Notes: a model not told the origin generated them from the sequence alone. A stretch of 64,000 nt of DNA from Butyriboletus loyo (GCA_038093515.1 JBBPSI010000057.1:1-64000), one strand, 5' to 3'. Counted from the stretch's first letter, positions 33,704 through 45,580 are shown. A program made the numbers and translations.

Positions 33704-35690
33704 ATGGGACCGATCACATTGGCTTCGTTGTACGTACTTGCTGGCGTTTCGGCTGCCAGCGTTTCTCCACACCGTCCCTTTTACAGGCAGAGACGGATGA
33801 ATACCAGTTTGGCTGGCTCATTCAAAGGGTCACCATCATCGGTGCTGGACCAAGGTGCTGTCTAGTTCTCCCAATCATCATTCACCCACACCCTCTTTCT
33901 AGTAGCCTGGTCGCATACCACGAACTGACAGAAGGTGGTCTAGATGTTCGTATCTTTGAGCGGGACAGCGTCCCGGGCGGAATTTGGCACTATACCGAAG
34001 AGGTTCTGCTCGACGCTCCCGTGCCAAACGCCCCGACCACAGTAGGTGACTCCCTCCCTCCACCTGGTGTCGATTTGCCGTATTCAGAAGAGTTCGAGGA
34101 TGGTGACAAGATACGGAGGGATCATATAAGACCGAGACCGCTTTGGGAGTCATTGTCTTCGAATGCGCCTTTCGTATGTTGTTTTATGTGCCATGGGGGC
34201 TAGGCTTGCAATGTCGATGACCATGTTTGCATAGCCTTTGCAACACGTAGGTGGGTCGTATCTGCTCATTATTCTGGTTGTCGCCTTTTCTTCAAATTCC
34301 TTGGCCTGCGGGTACACAATGGGGTACGTCCCGGTCCTTTATCCGAACTAGCCACTCGCTTCAGACATTAGAACTCTCACATTATCAAATTCGCAACTAC
34401 GTTCGATCTCGTGCTTCCTATCTCAACATCAACAGCGATGATGGAAACCATGCGACTACTTACAATACCCGTGTAGAGCGCATCGAGAAGCAAATCAACC
34501 AAGCCGGGCAAGAGCAAGGTTGGAGACTCTGGCTTAAGTCCCTTGGTTCAACACTCCATCTTATGGATGGGTCGATATCCAGGATTTCGATGCTATTGTC
34601 GTTGCTTCTGGCAGGTACAATGCACCATCAATGCCCTCTATTCCTGGTCTCGAGCAGTGGGTTTGGAGGTTTCCCGATCTTCTCCGTCACTCGAGACAAT
34701 ATCGATGACCAGAGGCATATGCAAATCGGACGGTGCTTATCGTTAGTGCATCTGTACGACACGTCTGCATCGCCTTCGTCTCTCGCTGACAGGAGGTCCA
34801 GGTTAGTGGGTCTGAAATATCCAGAGACCTGAATTCTCACACTAGAAGGGTCTACCTATCTTTCTGGGTGAGACGTGAAATGTTCTCACTAGCTTGACCA
34901 GATCTAACTCTTCCGTGGTATTCAAGGCTGCCAAGGGTATGTTCCGAAGGGGTGACCAAAAGTGGATGTTATCTCTGACACTCTAAAAGATAGCATCGCG
35001 CACCATAGACTCGAAATGACCATCCACCGGCGCTCCAGAAACACGACTCTCGTTGGGGAAATCAAACAATTTTCGAAGGGTCTCCCGTCCAATCTGGCCT
35101 CGTCGAACTCATGAATGGTACTGTGTGTTTCTTTAGAATGTGTTTCGGCGGTAGTGATTGACACCATGTCTAGATCCTCTCGGGAATCGACAGTGTGATA
35201 CTTGCTACTGGCTTCCGATGCTCGTTTCCATTATTGTCGCAATATTACGATGGTGCAACCTATGTACCTCATGAAGGCTCAGCTCCGACAGCATCACCTT
35301 CCCTTCCCCTGGACGGCTCGCCTATCCGAGACCCCACTCTTGCACTCACTGGCAATCCGTGACCAGTTTTGTGCATCGTGCTTCACCTCTGTTTATTCAG
35401 CGATCAGTCACTATAGGCACGCAGACGTTCCCTTTGTCGGATTATGTGACGCTTGCGCTGGCCAAAATCTGGACAAACATGGCAAAGCTCCCGGACAGTC
35501 AGATGATGTGGGCGTTGCACGGGAAGAGCATAGAGGAACGTGGAGGATATGGAAAGAACACCATAGTCCTTGGCCCGGAGCAGTATTTGGGCAAGTCATC
35601 TGTCTTACTTCCCAACCGTGACATAGCTAGCATCGACTATCTAATTAGCTGGCTAAATGAGACAGCGGTCAAGTACGGAGGCAAGCAGGT
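33704..35690 (+). pseudogene. Decayed flavin-dependent monooxygenase (FMO)
   Basis: Fragments in the right order cover most of a class B FMO. The FAD-binding start reads RVTIIGAGPSSLVAYHEL across an intron (33854-33903), followed by RIFERDSVPGGIWHYTEE. Then come YNTRVERIEKQ (near 34457), DFDAIVVASGRYNAPSMPSI with PGLEQWVWRFPD (34590-34690), ILATGFRCSFPLL near 35190-35230, and DYVTLALAKIWTNMAKLP with DYLISWLNETAVKYGGKQ to 35688. A TGA at 34706 breaks the conserved block that follows HSRQYR, another stop sits at 35360, and the frame shifts between several blocks. The final part of the enzyme is missing: 25 bp beyond the last match a CpG-free block begins. Some breaks might be unrecognised introns, but the 34706 stop lies inside a conserved segment. 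Confidence 0.75.
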
Positions 35691-35712
35691 CGGTTGCATC
35701 CCATTTTTGTCG

Positions 35713-36687
35713 AGATCCTGATACTGACAATGCTCACCAAGATTGATTATCTACTGAAAAATAATACTTTGCTTTGCTTGTGTGGATATGGTCACAGGCA
35801 TGACTTAGTTCTTCCAAGGTCACTTGTTACTGGCAAAGTGCTCATTTTGAAGGGCCAGTCAAGGTGAGAGATGAAGTGGTGCTTGCATCTCTCAGACTCA
35901 TACCAAACAATGGTGTGGACCAAGTGATGGATAATGTCTCAAATTACTATGATGATGACTGGTATGAAGATCAGATGGAAAGCTAAGTATTCATGACACA
36001 ATCTGTTTGGATCTCCTGTTCAAGGGGAAATGCAACTGCATAAGGCAAGATGTGGTTATAGAAATGATATCTATGAGAAAGAGAAGACAATAAAAGTAAA
36101 GTAGTATATGAGGGAAAAAAAATCATAACAGCAGATCATTCTTGCATGTGATTGGGAGCTAGATTGGTGATTGGAAAGGTGCCCAGGCTTTCTGAAAATC
36201 AGCATGACTTTTTAGTGATACAATAGTAAACTCATACTAGAGGGCAGTTGGGTGGTTTGTTGTCTTGAATCTGGGTTGAAGGGCTGCTTTCAACAGGAAA
36301 GTTACCAATCCAATATGATAAAATTATGAATACTTACATGGGGAAACACTCCTGGGGTATGAATGTCAATTTTCCCCTGACCCAAGTCCCAGGTGACTAT
36401 TGTCTGGGGAGATGGCAATTGACCCTTTGCCATTCACTGTCCTCAATGACTGGGCCAATCTGAATAAGTGTCAATCAGGCCCATAGGTGGTAATGAATCC
36501 TCTGTTGATGACTTGATAACATACCCAGCACTATAGTACTTGATGTCTTTGTACTTCATTGCCTGGTTTGACCATGCAAGTGGAGTGACTGAATACCATG
36601 AGAGAACAATAATGTCAAGATTGATGCACTACTCACCACATGGATCAAGCCCCAGTACCAGTAGGACATGGTGGTGTGTTGATTGAT
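35713..36687. other. CpG-free block, probable decayed mobile or methylated DNA
   Basis: Reading all lines from 35713 to 36687 finds not one CG dinucleotide in 975 bp, while the flanks have them every 10-20 bases. TG and CA are abundant, as expected when methylated CpG decays to TpG/CpA. It starts at the broken 3' end of the FMO relic. A plus-strand frame near 35830-35985 reads YWQSAHFEGPVKVRDEVV and ends NYYDDDWYEDQMES before a stop. This may be the end of an old gene, but it is not recognised. No terminal repeats are seen. Confidence 0.75.
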
Positions 36688-36969
36688 CGGGGAGCATTTG
36701 ACTGCCATGACAATATTGCCATATTGACTTGTTGTTGTCGAATCTCAAGCTCACTCCCACCCGAGGTATGTGGTCTGGCAGGATGGAAAGCGACCGCGTG
36801 TATCATTTCGCCGTCGTCGGTTCCAACCACTATGGAAATTCTCAGCGTTGTACGAGTCCGAGTCACGCTCAGTAGGAACTTGCTACGCACTGATATTTGT
36901 GTTTGTCGACGGCGACGTCTTCGTCGATGTGTACCACGTCCGCCGGTTTTCTCGAAGTGTGTCAAGGTC

Positions 36970-36972
<3 letters not shown>

Positions 36973-37010
<38 letters not shown>
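36973..37010. repeat. (GA)n microsatellite
   Basis: About 19 GA units, ending in AAGCGTGAG. Confidence 0.9.
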
Positions 37011-37015
<5 letters not shown>

Positions 37016-37870
37016 TGAGTGTTCGGATCGATTTCGGACTCGGATTCGGACTCGTTCTCGATATGGGTTCTGTATCACACAGTCTTTCGATGCTTATTCA
37101 TACGAGCGTTCCTTGAACCTCGTCGGCGGGCCAGGGGCGACCCCAAGCCTGCTCCCATCATTCAGTGAATTCATTGGTGAAACCTCTTCCCTCGCTGTCA
37201 AGGGCGGCCTTGGAGCCTTGCGATATCACTGCTCGTCGTACTGATTGCAAACTTTACAAGCCCTCGGTCACCTTTTCGTGTGCACTTCCATTGCGCAAAT
37301 ACCTCATCAAGCATGAGACACCACTTTTTTCAGGGGAAGGTGAATTCACGTCGCGGACCCGGGCCCACGAATATGCAAAGTGAACAGAATTCGAATCTAC
37401 GAGACAGGGTACGTAGCACCCTGCTCGAGATTGAACGGTGCACTCTATCAAGACGAGCACGGTCCCCTTGGGACGTCTCGAATCCGCAACGGAAATTAAT
37501 TAAGGTAATAAATCTATTTCAAAAAAGAGGTTCAGGTGAGACCGTCGTCGTTCGCGGGAAACAAATCTCGGTGGACCCGCTCGCCTGTCTCGTGCCAACG
37601 CCAGGCGGCGACGAGAAATGCTTGACGCGTGCGATGCCGCTGTTTCGAACACCTTGCTTGGTTCCAACCACGTTGCGTTCTCCGCGCGTCATCGAGCGTG
37701 GTCCGCCGTTCTCGCAGTACCGCGCGTCTCCCTCCCTCTCTCCAACATTGTCCTTTCCGTCCGGGCACGCCAGTCGTCCCTCGAATACTAGAACATGAGT
37801 ACATCCATCTTGGCTAAAACGTTCCAAGTAATCCTAACCCGCAGTTTCCCGAGAACGAAGAACGACCGAT

Positions 37871-37911
37871 TCCATTTCCATTTCCATTTCCATTTCCGTT
37901 TCCGTTTCCAA
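37871..37911. repeat. TTTCCA/TTTCCG hexanucleotide array
   Basis: About seven units, the last two with G for A. Confidence 0.85.
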
Positions 37912-38555
37912 ATTTCCCGTTCGTTTGCGTTCTTACTTGTGCCGACGGTGCGTCATTAATCATTGCTCACACAGTGCACGCATGTCCGTGATGTTTTTCC
38001 CTCCCCACTTACTTGTTCAACTGGTCTCGAAACGTTCCCCGCTGCTTTATGCATACTTTAACCTGTTAGCCCCCATTGCTACTCCGATCCTTTATTTTAC
38101 GAACGAACCATGATCACGATCACCCACGGGCCACGATTCGCAACTCTCGATACCTAAACGGTTTCCACGTTACGCTGGAGTGGGGGCGACGGTCGTACTG
38201 ACAACGTCGCTTTATTCATGTTGCAGTGATTGAAAGACGACGATCAAGTGCCCTAATCTCTCCACGTCTTCTGAATCATGTACAGCTATATGCCATATTA
38301 GAGAGAGTGATGGAGTGGTAAGTCTATGCCCCTGATGAGCAAAAAAAAACAAGATAAAGGGAAGAGGACGAGCGATACCACGGTGCGGACCCGCTTCGAG
38401 GCAGCGAGGGCAAGATGAAACATGGAAACGAAACAAGATACAAGAGAACCGTCCCCTTCCGACGTTTAAAATACACGACCATGCAACGTCCGCGTACGGA
38501 CTCCACGACAACGGCGACTCCCACCCTCTTCTCACCCACACCCCGCCGCCCGGTC

Positions 38556-41500
38556 TCAGCTTCGCACATCTAGGACAGTCGGCGACAACGGCTGTGCCTC
38601 CCCACCTGACGCATTAAACATCGCCTTGAGCGCGATCTCATTCCGCTTCTGCCTCACCCTCTCCGCTTCCTCCGCACCCCCCGTCATCTTGAGTTTCTTC
38701 CCATTCACAAACCCCGTCAACTCATGCTGAAACGCGTCCGACCGACTCGCCAACTCCTTCTCCCGATGCTTTTGGTTCGCCGCGATCGCCTTCATTCGCT
38801 TTTCAGGATCCACCGCCGCACCCCGGATTTCCATCATGACCGTACTCAACCCCGTGTGGCCTTCCTCGACCGGCAAGGGTTTAAACGCTCGCCCACGCGC
38901 ACTGCCGCGCGCACCCGGCGCTGTACCCCGAAGTGAAATCACTTTTTGTACGTGCCCAAACACGTCAAAGAGCGCTTTGTGGTCCTCGAGTAAATCCGCC
39001 AACAACTCTTCCTGATGTCCCAAAAACCCTTGTTCCTCCACGATAATCTGCAACTCTTCCTCCCACGTCTTTTTCCACATGGGCTTGATTGTATCGATGT
39101 GTTCCTTGAGGCTGGCCAATTCGGTCGCCGCGGACGAGACGTCGTCCTGGATCGCCTTGAGTAGGTGGGGTTTGGGTGTCACTTGGCGCTTGATCACGTC
39201 GTCTTTGAGCGCCTCGACGGTATCTTGCAGCTCTTCGATCTTGGTGAGCACGTTTTGACTGCGCGAATCGAGCTTGGTCTTGCCCGTATCGATATACGCC
39301 CTCGCACCCCCTACCTTGGCACTCGCGAGCTGTTTGACAGATTGCGTCTGCGTACGGAGCGCACCGAGCGACTCCTTGGTCGATTTCATAAACTCGGTGT
39401 AGAGTTGCCGCATGATCCCGAGATCCCGTCGGAGGTTTGATACTTCGTCGAATTGGGTCTTGAGATCGTCCACGACGCGACTCGAGTACTCGGACATGAC
39501 GGACGCACCCGTCATTTGTGGTTGGAGCTGGAGCGATTGGCCAGTCATTTGGGGGAGGATGAAGGGGTTGGAATGGTTGTGGGCGTCGCCGACGATGCGC
39601 GAGAGTCGGTGGGCGACGTGTGCAAACTGTTTTTCCGAGGGTCGGTCGGCGACGGGCGTACTCTCGGCGAAGTCGTGCGCTATGATAGAGTTTAGGTGGA
39701 TAGATGACCGTTTATTGGCAACCATCACAGTCTTGAGCTCCTTGAGATCGTTGGACAACGTGGATATCTGTGCATCAATGTGTTGCTTGATCTGATCCAA
39801 TGCTGGCAAAACGGTGCGTTGAGCGAGCATCACACTCAACGTACGTTGACGACTCACGTTCGATATTGAGAGACAACAAACATTTTTCCTTCACTTCGTC
39901 AATGTCTTCCAGCTCATACTGCACGCCACTCGACGGATCACGTATGTAAATAGCCGGAAAGTTTTCCATCCCCGGGTTATAAGAGAACTTGTCTACAAAG
40001 AGCATACGAAGGGACGAAGAGGTCAACCCGGGTTCGAGAGTGACTTTCTTGACCTCCCGGCCGACCTGGAGGAAAACAGGGAACGCTGTGGACTGAGAAG
40101 ACTCCTCGGGTTCTACTTCCTCTGCCAATTTACTGAGATGGGATTGGGCCCGATGCAGGGCTGGCGGGCGAACGGCGTCGGTCATCGAAGGTGGTAATGG
40201 CGGGACGGGCGGCGCGAGCTGCACACCCACAGGCGACGGCGCGCACGGCATGCGCTTCGCACTCACGTCGTGCTTTCCCTCGGGCTCGTCCACCTCGGTC
40301 AGAACAGCCAGATCTCCCGGGGTCAACGTCGATGAAGCAGCCATTGACCGACGGTTCGGAGACGCCGGCAAGGTACGCTCACGCGTGATCGCACCACCCG
40401 TCATCTTGCTGAAATGATACGTCGAAAACCGTTTGGACGCCCTCCGCTCGAGAGCCTCGCTCTTCTTGAGCGCAGCAAGCGAACTCGCGACTGCTGGGAC
40501 GTCGGATGGTTCTATGGGTGGTGATCGCGAGGGAGAGGAGTCGACACCATTGGTGTCGTTGCGATCTGGCGAGGGTTCCTCGATGATTACGGAAGGCGGT
40601 GACGCAGGCGGTGGTGAGACGGGTTTATCGACGAGGGAGTAGCGCTTGACGGAAGGCGGGACAGGGGCAGACTGAACAGGTGGTACAGACGGCATCTCTC
40701 TGTCCATCTCTGGTGTCAGTGGATAAGATACACGTGGATTAGGCGGTGTCTGCACGTTGGGCTCAGTAGGTGCATAGGACGACGGGTACGCCGGTTGAGA
40801 GTTCCGAGACGGTGGCTGTGGCACTTGGGAGAAGTGAGCATTCGAATGGGTCGTCACCGTCCTGTCATTGGCGGGCGGGTCGTCGTCCGGCTCTTGAAAT
40901 ACTGGCGGTGGCGTCATACGGGGTTGCGGTTGCATTTGGGTTTCAGAAGGCCTCGAGGAATGAGACGGTCGGGCCGACTGCCGCGCGACATGCACATTGT
41001 CCTTCTCGCTCTCCACATGCCGTTCTTCGTTGACATGATGACTCCGCGATAACTGCGACCTGCGTTGTTTCGCCTCGTCGTCCTGCTTCGACGCCTTATC
41101 GGACCTCGACGAGCGCGAGTTGGTGCGTGCGTGCGTGGACCCTGACCTATGGCGGGATGGTGCATGTTGCTGTTCGGAGACGATGCGACGGTACATGGAT
41201 TGTTTGGTGCGCAGGCCTTGCAAGAGGCGCGTGATGATCGCGCGCACTTTGGGTAGATATATCGCCAGATTGTCGGGTGTTGCGTCTTCAGCCAAGCAAG
41301 TTTCGAGAACGTCACGTAGGTCTTCGGGAATGGACATGAGGTCTCTAAAGATATACTCGGCACTCAGCACGAGGAGGGGCGTGTACAGAACGCATGGTGA
41401 TGGGGGCACTCACGCCATGTCAATATCGAACCCTGCAAACGCAGCCACTGCCGCGTTGAAGTCATTGCCTAGACGGACGTAGACGTCGCTGATTTGGTTC

Positions 41501-41772
41501 TCTGTGAGTTGGAGATTGCTCCACAAGGTCAAGGACTCAAGGAGCTGCTTTATGGCGACGAGGAGCCTGGTGACGGCGGACTCGACTGCAGGCTGGACGC
41601 GGAGCGATAAGATGGTGTGGGTGAGGTGAAAGGCAAGACTTACATGGGCTGAGCGACCCGAGCGAGAGGAGGAGGAGGAGGAGGAGTTGACGGAAGTGAC
41701 GGACTGGTTATCGCGGCGAGACTTGTGTCCATCGTGGGGCGGGGGCTGCTGCGAGACGGAGGAGGAGGCCAT
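38556..41772 (-). CDS. BUD6: Bud6/Aip3 actin-interacting polarity factor
   Basis: Four exons (41772-41644, 41592-41414, 41344-39858, 39802-38556) give 3042 nt, 1013 residues. Bud6 binds actin and formins to promote actin-cable assembly at polarity sites. The N-terminal helical module is clear: VESAVTRLLVAIKQLLESLT, DVYVRLGNDFNAAVAAFAGF, then DLMSIPEDLRDVLETCLAED and AIITRLLQGLRTKQSMYRR. A disordered Ser/Pro-rich middle (about residues 155-510) follows. The C-terminal AIP3 domain starts near 530 with FLQVGREVKKVTLEPGLTSS, then FVDKFSYNPGMENFPAIYIR and QYELEDIDEVKEKCLLSLN. It continues as long coiled coils and ends in QKRNEIALKAMFNASGG-like sequence near the actin/formin-binding flank. Every junction restores conserved sequence. 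The gene starts only 103 bp from the stop of the DCR2-like gene on the same strand. Confidence 0.93.
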
Positions 41773-41875
41773 GAAGAAGGCACGACACGAACGAACCTGT
41801 GGGAATTTCGACTCCAAAGCGGTTCAAAACATATGTACAAGACAAAACATCCGATTATCATTCTATCCTACATAT

Positions 41876-44359
41876 CTACGCCTGCCTGTTGTACGGCGCA
41901 GCACCACTGCCCGCAAGTACCAATTCATCCAATGTATCATCATGCTCAGTACGCTTGTACGTCTTGATCGTCTCACCATAGTCCGAGATATCATACACTC
42001 GGAATCGTCGGTCGAAGCTGCGATTCGGTCAAACGACGCCATCGATAATGATACGACAGACTTACCCAACCCTTCCGTACCCAGAGTACGAACTGCAAGC
42101 AAACTCCGTCAATACGGACCAACGCCGAACACAAAGCAGACTCACCCGCCACCTCCAAAGCACAACCATACATCCTGCACACGCTTACAATCTTCTGTAA
42201 CTGGCACCCAAGTCAGCACACGACCCTGGCGCCACGACGCCACTTACTGTGACAATGGCCGTTCGCGACGACCTTGATTTCAGGGATGACATCCCCAGCC
42301 CGGTGCTCGCTTTCCAGAGCCTTGAGCAATCCATTCTCAAGCATCCCATCACTCTTTTTCGCGGCTCCTGACCTCTCGAGTCCGTGCAACCCAATGTCGA
42401 GTGGTTGGCCCGTACGGCTGTCCTTATCAGGCGTATCATATGACTCTTGTCTAGAATAAACAGATCAGGTCTGCCACCCTGTAAAAAAGACCCCACGAAC
42501 ATACAATGGAATGTGGAAAAACATCAGCGCGTTCGGTTTGGCAAGCTTGCGTGTCGTGGGTGCGATCTGGTCAGATTGTCGTTCCCACAAGTCACCAACG
42601 TCGGACGACGTGTCTGGCTGGTACGGTCGTTCAATGGGATCAATCGAGCCAGACTGTTGGAGGAACCAATCGATTTGGTCCTAGCAATGACGAATCAGCC
42701 TCCAACGACCGTCGCCGAGGGCACGTGCTCACTGTGTGGATCCAGTCGTATTCGGTAGGGAAAAAGGACCCAAACCAATCCAAGTAACCCTCCGAGTACG
42801 CTCCAGAATCCAAAAAGTACAACGTCAGCAAATGTGTCATCGAACTGTAGGCCAGTATGAGCGCATATATCTACGCCATCAACGACGTCTGACGCACCGA
42901 TCTGCACTCCTAACCTTGAGAACATAATTGCCAACCCCATGGATATCCTTGGGACCTCGCTCGACAAGGGAATAAGGGAGGGCTTGCATCATCTTCATTT
43001 GTTCAGCCTTGACATCTCCGTTCTCTTCGTCGTGGTTCCCAAACACAGCCGCCCATGGGATCTTTCTGTCGGTCACCTCCGCTGCAAACTTTGCGAGCAC
43101 CGACTTGGGGTCCCAAGACGTTCCTTGCCCATTGAGCTGATCACCGGTGAAGACGACCAAATCGGGTTTCTCCAAGTCGAGGACGTGTCCCATTAACGAA
43201 CTCGTAATATTATCCGAGGCGATACACGGATCAAGCACCGTATCACGGCAAACACCGCGGGATACCGAGTAGTGTAGATCAGCGACCTGAAGAATCCTGA
43301 ACCGGCCATCATTTGAAAAATGAAGCGGAGGTGCCCGCGGGACGGCTAATGAGGCAAAGTCTGCTTTAACGACCATTCGAGAATCCGGTTCATCCCAACT
43401 TACGTTTGACGCCTTTTCGATATGTCACATGAACGCTAGCTATGCGATCCTCTTTCTCGGGAGTGACTGGTGGCTCCAGCTTTTCAAACCCATACCACGC
43501 GCGGTCTTCACCAAAGAGGACATCGATCTCGGTAATGATGCTGTTTTTCTCCTCTGCACTCATCTGCTGCATGGTTTTGCCCGTCTTGTACCACAAAAAA
43601 AGTGGTTCTGCACGCATGATACCATCCCGGATCGAATGTTCGACTTTGACCCATGGGTCTGTGAGGGGCGTAGGCACCTCCCCTGGCGGGAGGAGCTGGA
43701 GGTCGGTGATTAGTGGGATATCGAGACGTCTCGTTCGCCTGTAGTATATATTCTGAAACGCAAGTAAGCGCGGCCCTAAGTCGCTTCCAATCCTCCTAGA
43801 CGAAGGCTCACCAAAGTCCAAATCCCATTCTCCTTGTTCAAGTCCCGATCGACGCGCACCCATTTCCCTTCGATAGCGTCCTGTTCGATGCTCGTCTTGG
43901 GCGCACACATGTTCCCGACGAGCCCAGGTGGAACAAAACACCTCGAGATCGCTATTTCGGATACTGGGAAAGAAATTGACTAGACATTGGGAAACAAGAT
44001 AACAGAAGCGACGGAAACGCACGCCCAGTGTCATGCGGCCACAGTGGCGCCCATGCGTCCGTCGGATAACTGGAAGAATCCTCTTCTGGCGTCGTCACAT
44101 TCCACCAGTCTGTACTCGACGATGGCGAACCGCTCGGCCGGTCCTGTGGTGTGCTCCCAGGATCTCCATTCCCGAAATAGTCCGCGGTCGTGACTGTATC
44201 CCAGGATTGCCATCCAAGTCGCTGTACGATGCCTGGACCAGGTGTAGGTTGGTAGAGTATGAAGATGAAGGTGAGGAGGCAACAGAAGCCGATGATGGCT
44301 GCTGCGGGGGCGAACAGCGCATTCAAAAAGCGGAAGAAGCGACCGCAGGACAAAGCCAT
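41876..44359 (-). CDS. DCR2: DCR2-like calcineurin-type metallophosphoesterase
   Basis: Ten exons: 44359-44023, 43963-43812, 43752-43404, 43360-42898, 42844-42733, 42680-42505, 42450-42248, 42194-42146, 42092-42066, 42017-41876; 2010 nt, 669 residues. An N-terminal membrane anchor (AAAIIGFCCLLTFIFILYQP, residues about 20-40) is followed by the Dcr2 lead domain (GKWVRVDRDLNKENGIWTL). The phosphoesterase core has the metal-ligand motifs RILQVADLHYS (D-x-H), VFTGDQLNGQ (GD), WAAVFGNHDEENGD (GNHD), a downstream DQIDWFLQQSG, FFHIPLQESY, and VVANGHCH near the end. In yeast Dcr2 is a phosphatase that dephosphorylates Sic1 and is linked to the unfolded protein response; the role here is by homology. 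The smallest exons are 27 and 49 nt. The acceptor of exon 4 could be 3 nt upstream (40 instead of 43 nt intron). Confidence 0.92.
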
Positions 44360-44584
44360 GCCTGCCGCAACCAAAATACCAAGGAGTGGATACGGTCAAT
44401 ATCAAAAGGAAAAGGGAAGAAGGTCAACGATGCGAGTGCGAGCACAAACACCACTTGCAGGGCGTGCGTAGTAGACTTTGAATAATCCACGAAGGGGCCT
44501 CACATGTGACCTATCTATATGTCACGTGATTCCAGTGAAAATGTGAATGATTAGGCGTCGCTGTTTTCCTCGTCCATTACCGCC
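44360..44584. promoter_or_regulatory. Short divergent promoter with CACGTG box
   Basis: 225 bp separate the ATGs of the DCR2-like gene (minus) and mitochondrial uL23 (plus). GTCACGTGAT at 44521-44530 contains the palindrome CACGTG, the Cbf1/Pho4/USF-type E-box, and CACATGTGAC lies 11 bp before it at 44501. One box may serve both genes. Confidence 0.6.
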
Positions 44585-45580
44585 ATGCAGTCTGTCGGGC
44601 GCGTCCTGCGGCGGCTCTACTCCACCAAACCACCACCCACCGTTGCAGAGACCGCTCTCCCTCACTATGCAGCTCTCGCGCGTGAAGCCTCCACCCCTCT
44701 CGCCGTCCGCGAACGCCGTCTCAAGAAACCCACCGAGTTCCTTCCCCCACCCGGCAGCCCCCTCACACCCACCGAACACGCCACCTACATGCGTCAGCTC
44801 GCCAAAGGCCAAATCAGACAAAAAGACGGTCACATTCCCACACCCGCCGAATGGCTCGACGCCCTCAACGCCCGTCGTTCTCGTCTCCGCGGCATCACCT
44901 CCGTCCCCTCCAAACATACCACCGACGGCATTAACGATGTGAACACTCGCATTGTCGGCCAAAAGATCTACCTCCCCAACACCATATTCAAGATGGTCCG
45001 GAACCACACGCTCAAGGGAAAACCGTACAATCCGTACGAGGCGACGTTTCGGATTCCACCGTCGGTCACCAAGACGGACGTGCGGTCGTATCTATGGACC
45101 GTGTATGGCGTGAAGACGACGTATATTCGCACTGCCAACTATATCTCTCCCTTGAGGCGCACGCAACTGGGTCTTCGACCCGTGGGCTCGCATCGGACGT
45201 ACAAGCGTGCCGTCGTCGGTCTCGTCGACCCGTTTTATTATCCTCAGGATATGGAGAGCATGGACACGTTGGAGCGGAAGAAGCGGGAGAAGTGGTTGGA
45301 GGAACGATTTGCGCTCAAGCTGGTCACCCGGATGAGGCGACACGAGTTGATTCGCACGTCTCAAGCCGGGAGCAAGACGTGGCGATTGACAGGTCATGTG
45401 CGGAGGGACAAGATTTTGCAGTCGATCGCAAGGAGGAGGGCGCTCGATGAACGGGATTTGAAACAGGTGGAGACAGAGTTGGCAGAACGGAGGGCGGCTG
45501 GACATCCCATCTTGCGCGACAAGGGTGGCCGGAAGAAATCTGCCAAGAGACAGTCGTCGAAGAAAGTATTGACCATTTAA
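44585..45580 (+). CDS. MRP20: Mitochondrial large-subunit ribosomal protein uL23m
   Basis: A single exon of 331 codons. The protein belongs to the 54S mitochondrial ribosome near the peptide exit tunnel. The N-terminus MQSVGRVLRRLYSTK is an Arg-rich mitochondrial presequence. The L23 core runs from about residue 120: VGQKIYLPNTIFKMVRNHTL, YEATFRIPPSVTKTDVRSYL (the usual KxDI/V-R-YL strand), WTVYGVKTTYIRTANY, then RTYKRAVVGLVDPFYYPQDM. A long basic C-terminal extension ends GRKKSAKRQSSKKVLTI. The length fits fungal uL23m, which is longer than bacterial L23. The gene has no introns, unlike nearly all its neighbours. Confidence 0.92.
   Translation: MQSVGRVLRRLYSTKPPPTVAETALPHYAALAREASTPLAVRERRLKKPTEFLPPPGSPLTPTEHATYMRQLAKGQIRQKDGHIPTPAEWLDALNARRSRLRGITSVPSKHTTDGINDVNTRIVGQKIYLPNTIFKMVRNHTLKGKPYNPYEATFRIPPSVTKTDVRSYLWTVYGVKTTYIRTANYISPLRRTQLGLRPVGSHRTYKRAVVGLVDPFYYPQDMESMDTLERKKREKWLEERFALKLVTRMRRHELIRTSQAGSKTWRLTGHVRRDKILQSIARRRALDERDLKQVETELAERRAAGHPILRDKGGRKKSAKRQSSKKVLTI

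Larger units (their letters stand above)
36688..38555. other. Intergenic, simple repeats, no supported gene
   Basis: Frames at 36640-37250 and 37280-37827 lack motifs and cross simple repeats. Contains a (GA)n tract at 36973-37010 and a CCATTT/CCGTTT hexamer array at 37871-37911. Confidence 0.5.

Noticed and set aside
36640..37244. Frames through the GA tract (RERERERE)
   Set aside because: Low-complexity translation of a microsatellite, with frames on both strands equally open.
37373..37480. Possible tRNA-like B-box (GTTCAATCTC on the minus strand)
   Set aside because: No acceptor stem or anticodon arm could be paired around it.
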